DNA of 64,000 nucleotides from Chara braunii. Lineage: Eukaryota; Streptophyta; Charophyceae; Charales; Characeae. The translations under genes were made by a program, and so were the position numbers. The notes under the pieces are model-generated. The model saw nothing but the letters and a program-made list of their open reading frames with translations. It made no database searches and was not told the DNA's origin. Where the stretch lies: NCBI GenBank assembly GCA_003427395.1, contig BFEA01000467.1:1021925-1085924 (forward strand). The letters run 5' to 3'. Below are positions 53,830 through 64,000 of this stretch, piece by piece; the stretch's first letter is position 1, and the number at the start of each line of letters is the position of its first letter.

Positions 53830-55250
53830 TGATGACATAGCGTTTTAAGAATGCCCTAAATTGATTGGTGACACTTCCTGAAAATCTTCAGTCAAGAGTC
53901 CCTGTTGGAACCTTTGGCCACCCTTCCCTGTAACCGGCGCCATGCACTTTTTCCTTCTTCTCACCGACTCTAGATGCGGATTTGTGATTGGCTTTCTGTG
54001 CGTAATCTACGTGCAACCGTCACGTGTAATCACATTCCAACCTGGCGACCTGTAATCACATTCCAACCTAGCGACCTTCCGCATGCGATCCGCCTTTTGG
54101 CCTAGCAATCTGCCATGTGCAATACTCCTGCAACCATTGTCTGTCACATCCACACCAGCACCTACTCTCTACTAGTGCTCTAATCAGTATGCAATGTGCT
54201 CGTGAGTTCTCTCTTTCGACCTCAACAACAGGCTATGGTGGAAAGGGCTACCAGAGAGCTTTGACCATCGCGCTCTCCTGAGCGGCGCATTGCGAAGCTC
54301 TCGCGGTGCGGGTGGGCGACCAAGAGCGCTTTCGTTGACACTACCAATTCAAATGTTCGCGCCACGAAAAAGGCCGCCAAAAATTTGAAAATTGTGGGCC
54401 GACCCTTACGCGGCTTTTATATTTTTTGAATGTGACCCCGCTGAAGCTGGGGGGGGAGCTTGGGGGTACGAACAAAGGGCCTACCGCCCTGCCCCACAAG
54501 TTATATTGGCAGGGGTCCAAGCGGACCCAGCAGACAGCGAAAATAAGGGTCGGCCCTTAGGGTACCAACAACAGTCCTCGCGCCCGAGGTGATGTACGGC
54601 CAGGGGTCTAAGGGGGTACCAACAAGATCCCCAGCGGTCAAAGCTGGAACGTGAATGTATTTGGACACAACCGGCAAAAAAGGGGAGTCGACAAACACGC
54701 AAGATTTGACCCCTATGACTCTGCATTTTATCCCAGGGCCAAAGCGAATTTTCGAAGCCCATATTTTGTTGCAGTTCGTGTCTTCGTCATGTGGTAAAAG
54801 GTGGGATTAAAATTTTCAACCGTCAACTTGGAAATTTTGCATTGGCAACTACGCCGAGCGGAAGTTTAAATTTTTCACCGTCTCCTGCTTGCGAGCATAA
54901 AATGTTTCAGTGCTACCTTGCAACCTTACTCTCTGCCATGCACAAACGTCTGAAGCGGGAGTCCAAATTTTCAATTGTCTACCGCTGAACTTCCCAAGGT
55001 CGAAAATTTTTGGAACCCCGCCTAAAGTCCCAAGGTTAGTTACTTGTCGCCTCAGACTGTCTTTCGCCTATTGCCTGTTCTGTTGCTGAGCGGTTTCAGC
55101 AGGCCCGGAGCAAGGCAGTAACGTCGGTGTGACCTTTCGTAGCTTTCAAACAAATTGTCAACCAATATTCTCAGACTGCGTTGTGTATTCTGATACAGAT
55201 GCATGACTTCAACGTTGTCTTCTCCTGGCAGAAACGCTCACCTCTCCATC
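53830..55250. other. No gene seen
   Basis: No coding signal. TAATCACATTCCAACCT recurs at 54027 and 54053. AAATTTTCAAC-type phrases recur at 54810-54980, marking small old duplications. Confidence 0.4.
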
Positions 55251-55261
55251 TTGAAAGTTGT

Positions 55262-55590
55262 TAATAAACTCTCTTTCATTTGCCTGTAGCGGAGCCAATT
55301 AGTTTTTATTTGACAAGTTCGCCTATGCTTACTACCTGCACTACTTCCTTTGATAGAAGTGTGAGCAAAGATGGAAAATTGTTCATAACCTCTCTTCTAT
55401 TTGTTTGTAGCGGAGCCAATTACTTTTCATTGAGAATTTCACTGGTGCTTACTACCTGCACTACTTCCTTTGATAGAAGTGTGAGCAAAGATGGAAAATT
55501 GTTCATAACCTCTCTTCTATTTGTTTGTAGCGGAGCCAATTACTTTTCATTGAGAAGTTCACTGGTGCTTACTACCTGCACTACTTCCTT
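55262..55590. repeat. 120-bp tandem repeat containing a splice-acceptor-like site
   Basis: Three units share TTTGTTTGTAGCGGAGCCAA (or a variant), TGCTTACTACCTGCACTACT and TCCTTTGATAGAAGTGTGAG. Unit starts at 55285, 55406 and 55526 are 120-121 bp apart. Each unit carries a pyrimidine-rich tract ending in TGTAG, a good acceptor. The three-fold length keeps one plus frame open throughout. The last unit runs into the acidic ORF at 55590, so the array may offer alternative acceptors for it. Confidence 0.8.
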
Positions 55591-55829
55591 TGGTAGAATT
55601 GTACGCAAGGACGGAGGACGAAGCGGAAGCCACGATGGAGAACGAAGTGGAAGCAACAATGGAAAACGAAGCGGAAGTAACGATAGACGACGAAGCGGAG
55701 TTCGTGAAAGAGTTGTTTTTTAATCCTTTAATCCCGAAGAGAAGAAGGATTATGTGTCGACCACTCATAAGGAGTCGCAAGCCACAACATGACAAGATGA
55801 TAAGACGGTGTTCACGAAAAGGGCCCTGA
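55590..55829 (+). CDS. Short acidic ORF with 24-bp internal repeats
   Basis: The frame reads MVELYARTEDEAEATMENEV, then EATMENEAEVTIDDEAEFVK, from a repeat close to GAACGAAGTGGAAGCAACAATG, and then becomes basic (PKRRRIMCRPLIRSRKPQHD). It ends after 79 codons. It may be the N-terminal part of the DUF7869-like gene that follows, as the downstream frame differs by a shift. I do not recognise a domain. Confidence 0.35.
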   Translation: MVELYARTEDEAEATMENEVEATMENEAEVTIDDEAEFVKELFFNPLIPKRRRIMCRPLIRSRKPQHDKMIRRCSRKGP

Positions 55830-56250
55830 CGGCACTCTGCACACTGCCACTTTTCGTGAAAGTGCACATGCTGAGTCGTGACGTCCAACATACAGATGCA
55901 GATACCTTGCACGCCTCATCTTCCGAAGCACTTCGGTGGATGCATGGTTTGAGATACAGTCCATGTGCAGCAACACTCGGAGCCAATGATAAAGAGATGT
56001 ATCGGGAACCAGTTGCAACGAGTCACAAGCCACAGCGTGATGAGAATGTGGTAGGAGGCAATGGAGAGGGGTCTGACCACACTGTGCTCGTTGCAATTAT
56101 GATGCCCGACACGCAAATGCAGATACCTTGCGTGCCTCATCTTTCGAAGCGCTTGGGTGGATGCAAAGTCAAAGATATAGTCCACGTGCAAGTTCATGTG
56201 CATCAGCACCGCATGGAGCCAAAGATGAATATATGTATCATGAGTGAAGC
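55770..56250. repeat. Direct duplication of about 221 bp
   Basis: CAGATACCTTGCRYGCCTC with following TTCGAAGC and GGTGGATGCA occurs at about 55900 and 56121. CACAAGCCACA and TGAGTCRYGACG-type phrases also repeat. The 221-bp offset is not a multiple of three, so the duplication changes the frame and would disrupt any encoded protein. Confidence 0.6.
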
Positions 56251-57009
56251 AGACAAAGAGGAAATAATACAAGCTTATATAACAAAAAGGCTATATATAG
56301 AGAAAGTAACTGTACATATTGTGTCAGCAACTCTCGTTGTCGAACGTTACAGCAGCAAGTGTCTGAGTTTATACACACTAGAACAAGTGTTGGCGCTCAG
56401 AAAATCATTTTGATCAATGAAGCAACCTCAACAAATGAACTATTTAGTAAATCAGGTGCGAAAGGTATCCCTTTCCAATGTTGACGATTCAGTAGACATA
56501 CTCCGTTTGTCCTTCGGGATTAGATTTGTCTGCTCTTTTGCATGGGGTCACCTCTATGGTTTATCGAAATCGAGAGTCGCTATCGTTCGTTGGAAAGTGT
56601 CTCTCGATCTTGTCGAATATGTACATGGGAATGTTGGAGAGTATTGTCCTTCTGTGAGATATATGTTAGTTTATACATGGATTAAGGGATATTTCCAAAT
56701 GAATACCGAAATCATGCCTAATGGTGATAAGTATCATATCTCGGACTGCTTGACGAAGAAAGGAGTTTACGAGGTGTTCTCAGTTGATTACCAGAGATTG
56801 CATCCAGGTGAGACTGACCCATCTCTTGGCTTCTTCATGAAGATATGGACAGAGAGATGCTCAAAAGTATATATCTTGGAGACCAAGTGATTTTCTGTAT
56901 GTGCGCAATGTGCGAGTCTAAAATTTCGATGGGCGAAAGCAAATAACCCAGTGGAGAAAGGTATGTCACGGTCAACCTCTTTGTTCGTCTTTTTTTTTTC
57001 TTCTCTGGA

Positions 57010-57337
57010 GTAAATTATCAAAGTAAACGTCTCCGATTATCTGTTTGTTGGCCATGCTGACCTTCAGCATCATACTCTCTATATAAAATTTGCACTGATT
57101 TGTAGCATGGTGCCATGGTCCTTTATGTTTTGAAAATTTTTGCTAGTGTCGGTGTGTTTACACATTTTTTATTTATCCGTGTAATAGTTGCAAAAATTGT
57201 CATGTTCGTCGCTTTTCTTTTCTCCCACATAAATTATCAAAGGAAACTTCTCCGATTCTCTGTTTGTTGGTCATGTTGACCTTCAACGTCCTACTCTGTA
57301 TAGAAAATTTGCACTGATTTGTAGTATGATCCTTTAT
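57010..57337. repeat. Intronic tandem duplication of about 217 bp
   Basis: AAATTATCAAAGTAAACGTC and ATTATCTGTTTGTTGGCCATG (57012 on) recur at 57228 on with small changes, through AAAATTTGCACTGATTTGTAG. The first unit continues GGTCCTTTATGTTTTG without interruption. The second is cut at ATCCTTTAT by the element at 57338, so the first serves as an internal empty site. Confidence 0.85.
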
Positions 57338-58369
57338 CTGTGTGTCTTTTTAACTCGGAACAGGGGAATTAAACTCCCATTGAATCCCGTTGAATTCCCG
57401 TTAAACGTGAAAATGGGCCGCTCCCACGCTTTTCGGAAAAACAGAATTGATGCGCGGGGTCCGAAATACGTGGCCCTAGACAAAAAAAAAAAAAAAAAAA
57501 AATCCTCCAACCCCTGAAGCACCTCTTATACCACCGAATTAGACCAACACTGACCAGCCTGCCACCCGCCACTCACCAACCCCCCGACACCAGTCCCCAA
57601 ACCTACCCGGAAGCCCTCTAAGCCATCCGCCCCCACATTCCCCAATCCCCAAGGCCCACTTATTTGTGTGCAGGGGCAGGGTCCTATTAGCAGTCAGATA
57701 GGAGTGTGGCCGATTCAGTGACACTGAGTGGCAGCGGCCTGACAAGTTCATTACGAATTTCTGGGCTGAGAAAACATAAGGACAAAAAAAAAAAAAAAAG
57801 AGACCTCCCACCGGAAATCACGGCAGAGTGCTTCCCAGTCATCAGATCACAAATGATCTGATGGTGGTGGTTGCAACAACAGTGAACAAAGTAACCGCCA
57901 CATTTTATGGAATAAACTTAACTTCTGTCAGCACTGATCCTTACACCCTCCATATACTCCGTGATTGAAGGAGGGCGCCACCCAATGAGATATAATTGCA
58001 CAACAACAAGTAAAATACCAAAAATTTTCTATCCAGTGGGCCTAAGGCCGACCTCACCCTTGTTTGGGGTTGGCCACACCCCCAGCCAATTGAAAAGATT
58101 ATAGCGGGAAACTTTCTGTGCACGGGCATGCCCAGTGTTAAGGAGAGGAGGAGGGGAATGAAGATCTTCTTACTTTTTCAGGTAATACAAGTAAAATACT
58201 GACCGTGGGATCACTAGTACTGCACGACAAGATTTGGGTCACTTAACTGCCCCACAAACTCGTTTCTATCCTATCATGTTGTTAGTGGGACCTCGCCCCC
58301 GGTGTGCTGTGTGTGCGTGCATGTGTGTATGCGTGAGAGTGTGTCTGTGCATGAATATATGTATGTGTG

Positions 58370-58406
58370 TGTGTTTGTGTATGTGTGTGTTTGTATGTGT
58401 GTGTGT

Positions 58407-58459
<53 letters not shown>

Positions 58460-58460
58460 C
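58370..58460. repeat. GT microsatellite
   Basis: A GT-rich run within the element at 57338. It ends before the N gap, with TGTTTTTCC and T-rich sequence between. Confidence 0.95.
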
Positions 58461-58544
58461 GTGTGTGTTGTGTGTCTCTGTGTAAGCGTGTGTGTATGTT
58501 TTTCCTTTTTTTATTTGCTTTTATGTTTTTTTTTTTAAATACAT

Positions 58545-58754
58545 NNNNNNNNNNNNNNNNNNNNNNNNNNNNNNNNNNNNNNNNNNNNNNNNNNNNNNNN
58601 NNNNNNNNNNNNNNNNNNNNNNNNNNNNNNNNNNNNNNNNNNNNNNNNNNNNNNNNNNNNNNNNNNNNNNNNNNNNNNNNNNNNNNNNNNNNNNNNNNNN
58701 NNNNNNNNNNNNNNNNNNNNNNNNNNNNNNNNNNNNNNNNNNNNNNNNNNNNNN
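58545..58754. other. Assembly gap of 210 N
   Basis: Unresolved bases flanked by T-rich sequence inside the DNA element at 57338. Confidence 1.
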
Positions 58755-60559
58755 TTTTTTTTTTATAGTTTCGCGAAAAAAATCATCGCGGGTCCCGTTG
58801 TTTTTCAACGGGGATTCAACGCGCGTTGAATCTTTCAATGCGGAACCCGCGTTGAATCGATTTTCGGACACACAATCCTTTATGTTTTAAAAACTTTTAC
58901 TCGTGTTGGTGTGCTTACACATTTTTTATTTTTATGTGTAATCGTTGTAGAAATTGTGCAACAAATGTTGCAGTCACATCTAGTTCCACATAGAATTGAG
59001 AGAGAGATACTAGCCAACCGCAGGGAGAAGGTCATGGTGTTGCCTCATAAGTATGTCACCATAATTGTAGATGGTATGGACCAGAGCAAGACGAATTTTC
59101 CTCATTTCCCACGAGTTGAAAGATTCTAAAATCAAAGAAGGAAACTTTTTGAAGATTCATGTAGTCGTTGCAGAAGTGGGCGGCAAGGAAAAGGAAGTGT
59201 ATTCGGCTCTGTTTTTCGATAACTTTCAAATGGATTTTACTTGTATGCTTACGGTACTTCACTATACCATTTCACGACTCCCAAAATCATTACCTAGAGT
59301 CATATTTCTGACACTAGATCACACCGCCAGAGAGAATAAAAATAAATATGTATTAGCACACCGTGCATTCCTCGTCAAGATGAGAGTGTTCGAGAAAGTG
59401 AAGCTTAATTTTTTACAAGTCCATCATACTCTCGAGGATATTGATCAGATGCTTAATTGTTTCTCGAGATCATTATCTTACGAGGATGCTTACGATTTGT
59501 CATCCTTAGAAAAGATCATCCACCATTCTTACAGGAAATACAACGGATCGAGGTGCAGCGTATGACAGAGGTGTATAACCAAAAAACTTATGTTGAAGCC
59601 TTGAAGGTTATCTGGTGAGCTTGAATGATATTTCTTCCCAATCATCATTTTCATGTGAAATGGAACGAAAAAGGTGAATTGGTTGTTTGAGGCAAGCAAT
59701 TTTCGAGATCGGGGTGGAAACCAGATGATCCAAGAGGTTTTATAATTTTCCATTCAAATCCTAGAGGAGCGGTTCATGATGCTTGAAAGCATGTATTACG
59801 TACGGTTGCGCAGAAAACAAAAGCAAATGACATTGCTGAAAAACATACAAGCTCACTGTTGAGCAGACAAGGCAATCAACAGCAAACGAGAAGTTTCTAT
59901 CACTCAAGAGCATAAAGGAAAACGTCAATGTTTTTGCAAAATATATTGGAGACGAGCATCTGGACTGGTGGAGTCGTTTCTTACTAGAGCAAAAACAGAT
60001 ACACGGGGAGATGACCATTCTGCATACTTCTTTTGTACGATGTCGGGCGGCTCAAGCCTTACGCCGCCCTTTACTTCCTTTGAAGAGTCTACAGTTGATA
60101 TCGCATGGTGACCTGTTCCAACGGTTTTCACCTTGCAGACCGAGCGGATGAGAGACGATTGACTGATGGGGGATGAACGATACAGGGAAAACCAGACTCT
60201 GGCAAATTATGGGAAAATACGAGCCAAGGATGGTGATTTTTTTCAAGACTCGACGGTAGCCGGGGAAATTATTATTTCAATAGAAATGGACAATTCTAAC
60301 GCTGAATGGCGGTACGTGATCGGGTGACCGGAACTCACCACCAACGTCGAATTATAATTATGGAGTCTCCGGTAAACTGGGAAGCAACGACGGTGGGGTA
60401 TTACTGCAGGACCGAGAACGGAGGGAAACACTGCGCCAGCATTGATGGGGTCTTGCCATTTGTCATCGGGCCTAGGACTTAATGGGAGCCTTGGACTATA
60501 ATTGGGCCCTGCGGACTTTTGGTGGGGGCCTTGTTAATTTTTATTAGAAAGGTTAAGGC

Positions 60560-60850
60560 AGGCCCGGGATCAGGCTCGGAAGCAGGCCTGGTACCAGGAC
60601 ACTGCAAAAGGTCCGGTACCCGACAAAAAAGCCGGCCTTATTAATTTCCACAAAGGGTCAAGAGAAGCCTGGAATCAGGCTCGGGGGTAGGCCTGGTACC
60701 AAGGCGCTGCAAAAGGCCCAGTACCCGACAAAAAGGCCCCCTTGGCAAGTAACTTTTCGGGGCACCAAATAGGCCCGGACCTAGGTTCGGGAGGAGGCTC
60801 GGTACCGTGGTGCTGCAAGTTTCTCGACAGCGCCCGACACTTGGGAGGTG
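60560..60850. repeat. Tandem repeat of about 105 bp, three units
   Basis: ATCAGGCTCGGRRG and GGCCTGGTACCA with GGTACCCGACAAAAA recur at about 60570, 60675 and 60781. The third unit is the most diverged. Confidence 0.8.
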
Positions 60851-61289
60851 GAGGCCACAGTTGAGGCATGTGAAGCCGGGCCCAGCAAACTATATAAGCC
60901 CAACCGGGCCCGAATTGGGGAGACTTCTCGGATGCGCACAAGAAAGGCGCACTGGGCTGGCACACGAGTGCTAGCTCAAGGAGGGCTGGTGCCGGCACAC
61001 GGGAGTGTGTTGGTGGTCCCTTGGGGCGCGAGTCCCCGATCTGGGACGTGCGGAATGTACCTGTTGCTCCGTGCTCACCAGCAAAGGGGTACAATAGTGC
61101 ATGGTGACCTACGCACGACAACGGGGAAAAGCACCTCAATCATGCATGAAGAGGCGCGCTGAAGGGGGATATTTACCACCTACCTAATCGGCGCACGGGG
61201 CGACTAATCAGTCTTCCAATCATGCGCGGAAGAGGGGAGATATCCAGGACACATGGTTAATGAAATGCACGGAGCGGTCGTGGGACGCA

Positions 61290-61910
61290 GAAGTGGGGGT
61301 ACTTTTCCCGTTGACCTACATACGTTGTGGTAAAACTGGATTATGCAAGGAATCGGCGCGGTGATTGTTTTATGGTCAAAACGGTTTTTCCAAATTTTTG
61401 TGTTATTTTTCCTGAAACGATCACCAGCAATCCTATAGGACCCTAAAACTGCAGACTCTGAAACTCATTCTTTGGAGAGGGAAAAATCGCGGCAGTTGGA
61501 GAACTTTTCCCGTTGGCCTACGAACGACACTTCGGTAAAACAGGAATACGTAAGGAATCGGCGCGGCGATCGTTTCACGGTCAAAGCGATTTTTCCATTT
61601 TTTTAAGTTATTTTTCCTGGAAAGATCACGAGCAAATCTACAGGACTCTAAAGTTGCAGACTCTGCGACCCGTTCTTAGGAGCGGGAAAAATCGCGGCAG
61701 TTGGAGTACTTTTCCCGTCATCCCACAAACGACACTGGGGTAAAACTAGAATATGCAAGAAATCGGCGCGGCGATTGTTACACAGTCGAAACTATTTTCT
61801 CTAATTTTTCTGTTATTTTTCCTGGAAAGATCGGAACCTAATCTACAGACCCTCAAAATTTCAGAATTGTTTGTGAATTCGTCTGAGCGCGAAAAATCGC
61901 CAAAGCTGTT
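61290..61910. repeat. Tandem repeat of about 203 bp, three units
   Basis: ACTTTTCCCGTTG begins units at 61301, 61503 and 61708. Each contains GGTAAAAC, GGAATCGGCGCGGCGAT, GTTATTTTTCCTG and AAAATCGCGGCAGTTGGAG. The last unit decays after the ATCTACAG phrase and runs into the ORF at 61870. Confidence 0.85.
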
Positions 61911-62274
61911 GCCTTCAAATTGCGGGACCAGACCACCTGACGCTCCCTGTACAGAGAGAGAGGCTGCAAAGAAACTGAATGCATCTGGCCTGTCCTGCGC
62001 ACCAGATCCATCCAGAAGAGACACACATCCATACACTAAGCCTAGGGCCGACGAGCCCAAGGAAACCTGGCTAGAGGGAGAGAGTGTGCAGAAGGGAATG
62101 GATGCATTTATTGACAGTCTTGCTGAGGATTTATTCAAATTCCATCTGGCGAGTAAGCAGAATAAGGCTGTGCATCTTCCCGCATTCATGCTGAAGATTC
62201 AATTTCGACGTCCTCAAATAGGCGGATGCCCTTTTCTACGTTCTTGTAAGGGATCTCATATCCTCAATCGATGA
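61860..62274 (+). CDS. Unrecognised exon-like ORF
   Basis: An open stretch reads SERSEPNLQ-type sequence from the repeat, then CTEREAAKKLNASGLSCAPD, PYTKPRADEPKETWLEGESV, QKGMDAFIDSLAEDLFKFHL and KQNKAVHLPAFMLK. The codon mix is protein-like and not low-complexity, which sets it apart from neighbouring frames. No domain was recognised, and neither a start nor splice sites can be fixed. It may be part of a gene or a transposon protein. Confidence 0.3.
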
Positions 62275-62279
62275 CTGAT

Positions 62280-62745
62280 CCAGTGAGGCTGCGGCACGTT
62301 CAGTTTGTGTGCTTTGCACGCTGTGAGAGAGAAAACGACATGTATCTGGCCATGATTGACGAGCAGGTTCAGACAAAATTGGGCAGTTGAGGCAGCCGCT
62401 CTATAGGGAGCTTGGGAAAATATTGCACATTGGCAGATCAGATATAGAGAGAGCAGATTGGATACACACACACACACACACGCACAAAGTAAATACACAG
62501 TGGAAACCCGAAATACCCCCCCACGCAGCGCAAATTCCGAAAATGCCATTGAGGGAAGCTCAAATTCCGAAATTACCTTTGAGGAAGTGCGAATTCCTCA
62601 AATGCCAATGTGCTGCAGTGGCGAACCCTTCAATGACACTAGACACATGTGAGAGAGAGAGGAAATGCGCTTGAACATCTTGAGGACCAAAATTGTTCAA
62701 CCATCCGGTGCAAAGGAAACGTGAGGGTAAAGAAGAGAAACGGGG

Positions 62746-62776
<31 letters not shown>

Positions 62777-63530
62777 TGGGAAAAAACGGACATTCTTCAC
62801 TAGTGAGGCAGCATGGTGAGACAGGGAAGGACAAGCAACGTGCTCGTTGATCTATATCAAATACTGACAGACTGACAGTTCTTCTTTTCCTGAAAGAAGC
62901 AAACTCCGGGTTTGCCACTGCCTTTTGCGCGAATCCCAAAAATGCCCCTCCCCGACACAACAGGTCGAATACAGCCATTTTCTATTAAATTTTACTACAA
63001 CTTCGAGGAACATGCTTTTTGGACAACGCATGCTCCTGTCACGACCTGGAAGGCTGACAATTGCACGCGCAAGCCGTGATTCAAACAAGTTCAGAAGATT
63101 TGCTGAGTCGAACTCACCAAACTGTGCTCAGCGGGCTCAGGCAATCAATTTCAAAGGTTTCTACTCAACTGAGGGAATACCTCAAACTTAGTGGACCCTT
63201 CTCAGTGGTTCTGCTGAGCCAAAGTCAGGGAGCTGTATTATGCAGGCTCAACCTTGATACACAACCAGACTGGACTCAAGACTGTTGAATTATTGAACTT
63301 TGCCTCCACATTGCGGACTAAGTGAAACTGCAACAGTGGCAGCAGACTCACAGGATGTTGGGGAGGCTGTCTGCGTGAGATTGTAGACTCTGGATTTCAC
63401 AAAGCAGACTTAGTCTCAAGGACGTAGGGGCAAGCTCGCCAGTTAAACTGCAGCGGTCGGCATGAGTAAGCTGGACAGCTCAACTTCAGATAGCAGATCT
63501 CTAGACCATTGGAAACAGAGCTGGGAAAGG
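62280..63530. other. No gene seen
   Basis: Contains a short CA repeat (62464-62482), a trio of CAAATTCCGAAA-type phrases (62520-62605) and an A run (62744-62774). No coding signal. Confidence 0.4.
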
Positions 63531-63534
63531 AGAC

Positions 63535-64000
63535 CAGACTAGAGCATATCAGACTAGATCAGACCAACCCAGATCAGATCAGACTGGGACCACAACATAC
63601 CAGACCAGACCGGGCCAGACCGAGCCAGATCAGATCAGACCAGATTCGAGACAAACCGAGCCAGATCAGGTCAGACCAGAACGGGACAGACGGGACCAGA
63701 TCAGATCAGACCAGACTCGAGACGGACCGAGCCACATCAGGTCAGACCAGAACGGGACAGGGGACCATATCCGACCAGACCAGACGGGATCAGATCAGAC
63801 CGGACCAGACGGGACCAGATCAGACCAGACCAGACGGGATCAGATCAGACCGGACTAGACGGGACCAGATCAGACCAGACCAGACGGGATCAGGTCAGAC
63901 CAGAACAGGGNGACCGGACTAGACGGGACCAGATCAGACCAGACCAGACGGGATCAGGTCAGACCAGAACAGGGCAGACGGGACCAGATCAGACGAGACC
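63535..64000. repeat. GACCAGATCA-type minisatellite, reaching the window end
   Basis: GACCAGATCAGACC and GACGGGATCAG units with higher-order period. One plus frame (Asp/Arg/Gln/Thr/Pro) is open for more than 130 codons as an artefact. It includes a single N at 63911. Confidence 0.9.
63848..63974. other. Probable false duplication at a single-N join
   Basis: The 63 bases before the N (63848-63910) are repeated exactly after it (63912-63974). This looks like two contig ends with an unmerged overlap inside a minisatellite. Confidence 0.8.

Larger units (their letters stand above)
57338..58874. mobile_element. DNA element with 9-bp target duplication in the intron
   Basis: ATCCTTTAT lies on both sides (57329-57337 and 58875-58883). 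The element starts CTGTGTGTC and ends GACACACA, giving short inverted termini. Subterminal GTTGAAT and CCCGTTGAA motifs lie at both ends (57375-57400 and 58800-58855). The inside includes A runs, a GT microsatellite and an N gap, with no transposase. A 9-bp duplication fits Mutator-like elements, but other families are possible. Confidence 0.75.
56190..60110 (+). pseudogene. DUF7869-like (RNase H-fold transposase-like) gene, broken
   Basis: Exon A (to 56959) reads LALRKSF, TGA, SMKQPQQM, then LVEYVHGNVGEYCPS, KYHISDCLTKKGVYEVFSVD and IWTERCSKV, a second TGA, and CAQC. The donor is GAGAAAG|GTATGT and the acceptor ATCGTTGTAG|AA at 58950, so the split codon makes Glu. Exon B reads IVQQMLQSHLVPHR, KYVTIIVDGMDQSKTNF, a frame change near 59110, ALFFDNFQMDFT, ISRLPKSLPRVIFLTLDHTA, RENKNKY, and LNFLQVHHTLEDIDQML. 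It continues to NHHFHVKWNEKGELVV. D-N/H-ENKN and GHTHEDID are family hallmarks. Here they are LDHTARENKN and HHTLEDID, both altered. Confidence 0.6.

Overview
This is a eukaryotic window, most likely from a plant-lineage (streptophyte) genome. A large repeat-rich charophyte alga such as Chara is my best guess, but that is inference and not read off a marker gene. The evidence is plant-type receptor-like-kinase exons split by long introns, a primer-binding site of the initiator-tRNA-Met type used by plant LTR retrotransposons, TTTAGGG heptamers inside a tandem repeat, polyadenylated U6 and tRNA-derived retroposons, and very little coding sequence. Two N gaps, a single-N join and a retained transposase-adapter junction show that this is a short-read scaffold.

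Layout. 1-5300: a broken L1-like LINE on the minus strand (APE endonuclease, then reverse transcriptase) with a hammerhead-ribozyme-like fold just upstream of its ORF1-like frames, and a large near-perfect inverted repeat. 6000-12269: three plus-strand exons with matching phases encode the C-terminal half of an RLK/RLCK-type kinase followed by a C-terminal RING-HC finger. Their introns hold SINEs, microsatellites and pyrimidine tracts. 12300-30200: non-coding repeats, including two copies of a ~140-bp foldback element, an LTR/PBS junction, a 757-bp hAT-like element with matching termini and target duplication, minisatellites, U6 pseudogenes and palindromic MITEs. 32200-35000: a decayed Ty3/gypsy-like element with a MITE inside it. 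39986-45698: two broken plus-strand ORFs, one with a trihelix/Myb-SANT-like domain and one unrecognised with an Asp-rich tail, with a sequencing-library artefact between them at 41816-42343. 48540-53817: minus-strand remnants of a gene that appears to join a ParB/Srx-like domain to a DNA amino-methyltransferase, with palindromic satellite repeats in its introns. 55270-60110: tandem repeats and a broken gene resembling DUF7869 transposase-like proteins, whose intron holds a 1.5-kb DNA element with a 9-bp target duplication and an internal empty site. 60560-64000: tandem repeats.

A recurring theme is that many in-frame stops in the decayed ORFs are TAG, TGA or TAA at positions where one C-to-T change from CAG, CGA or CAA would explain them. 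That fits decay of methylated, silenced repeats. The kinase-RING gene is the only locus here that looks intact over the part visible.
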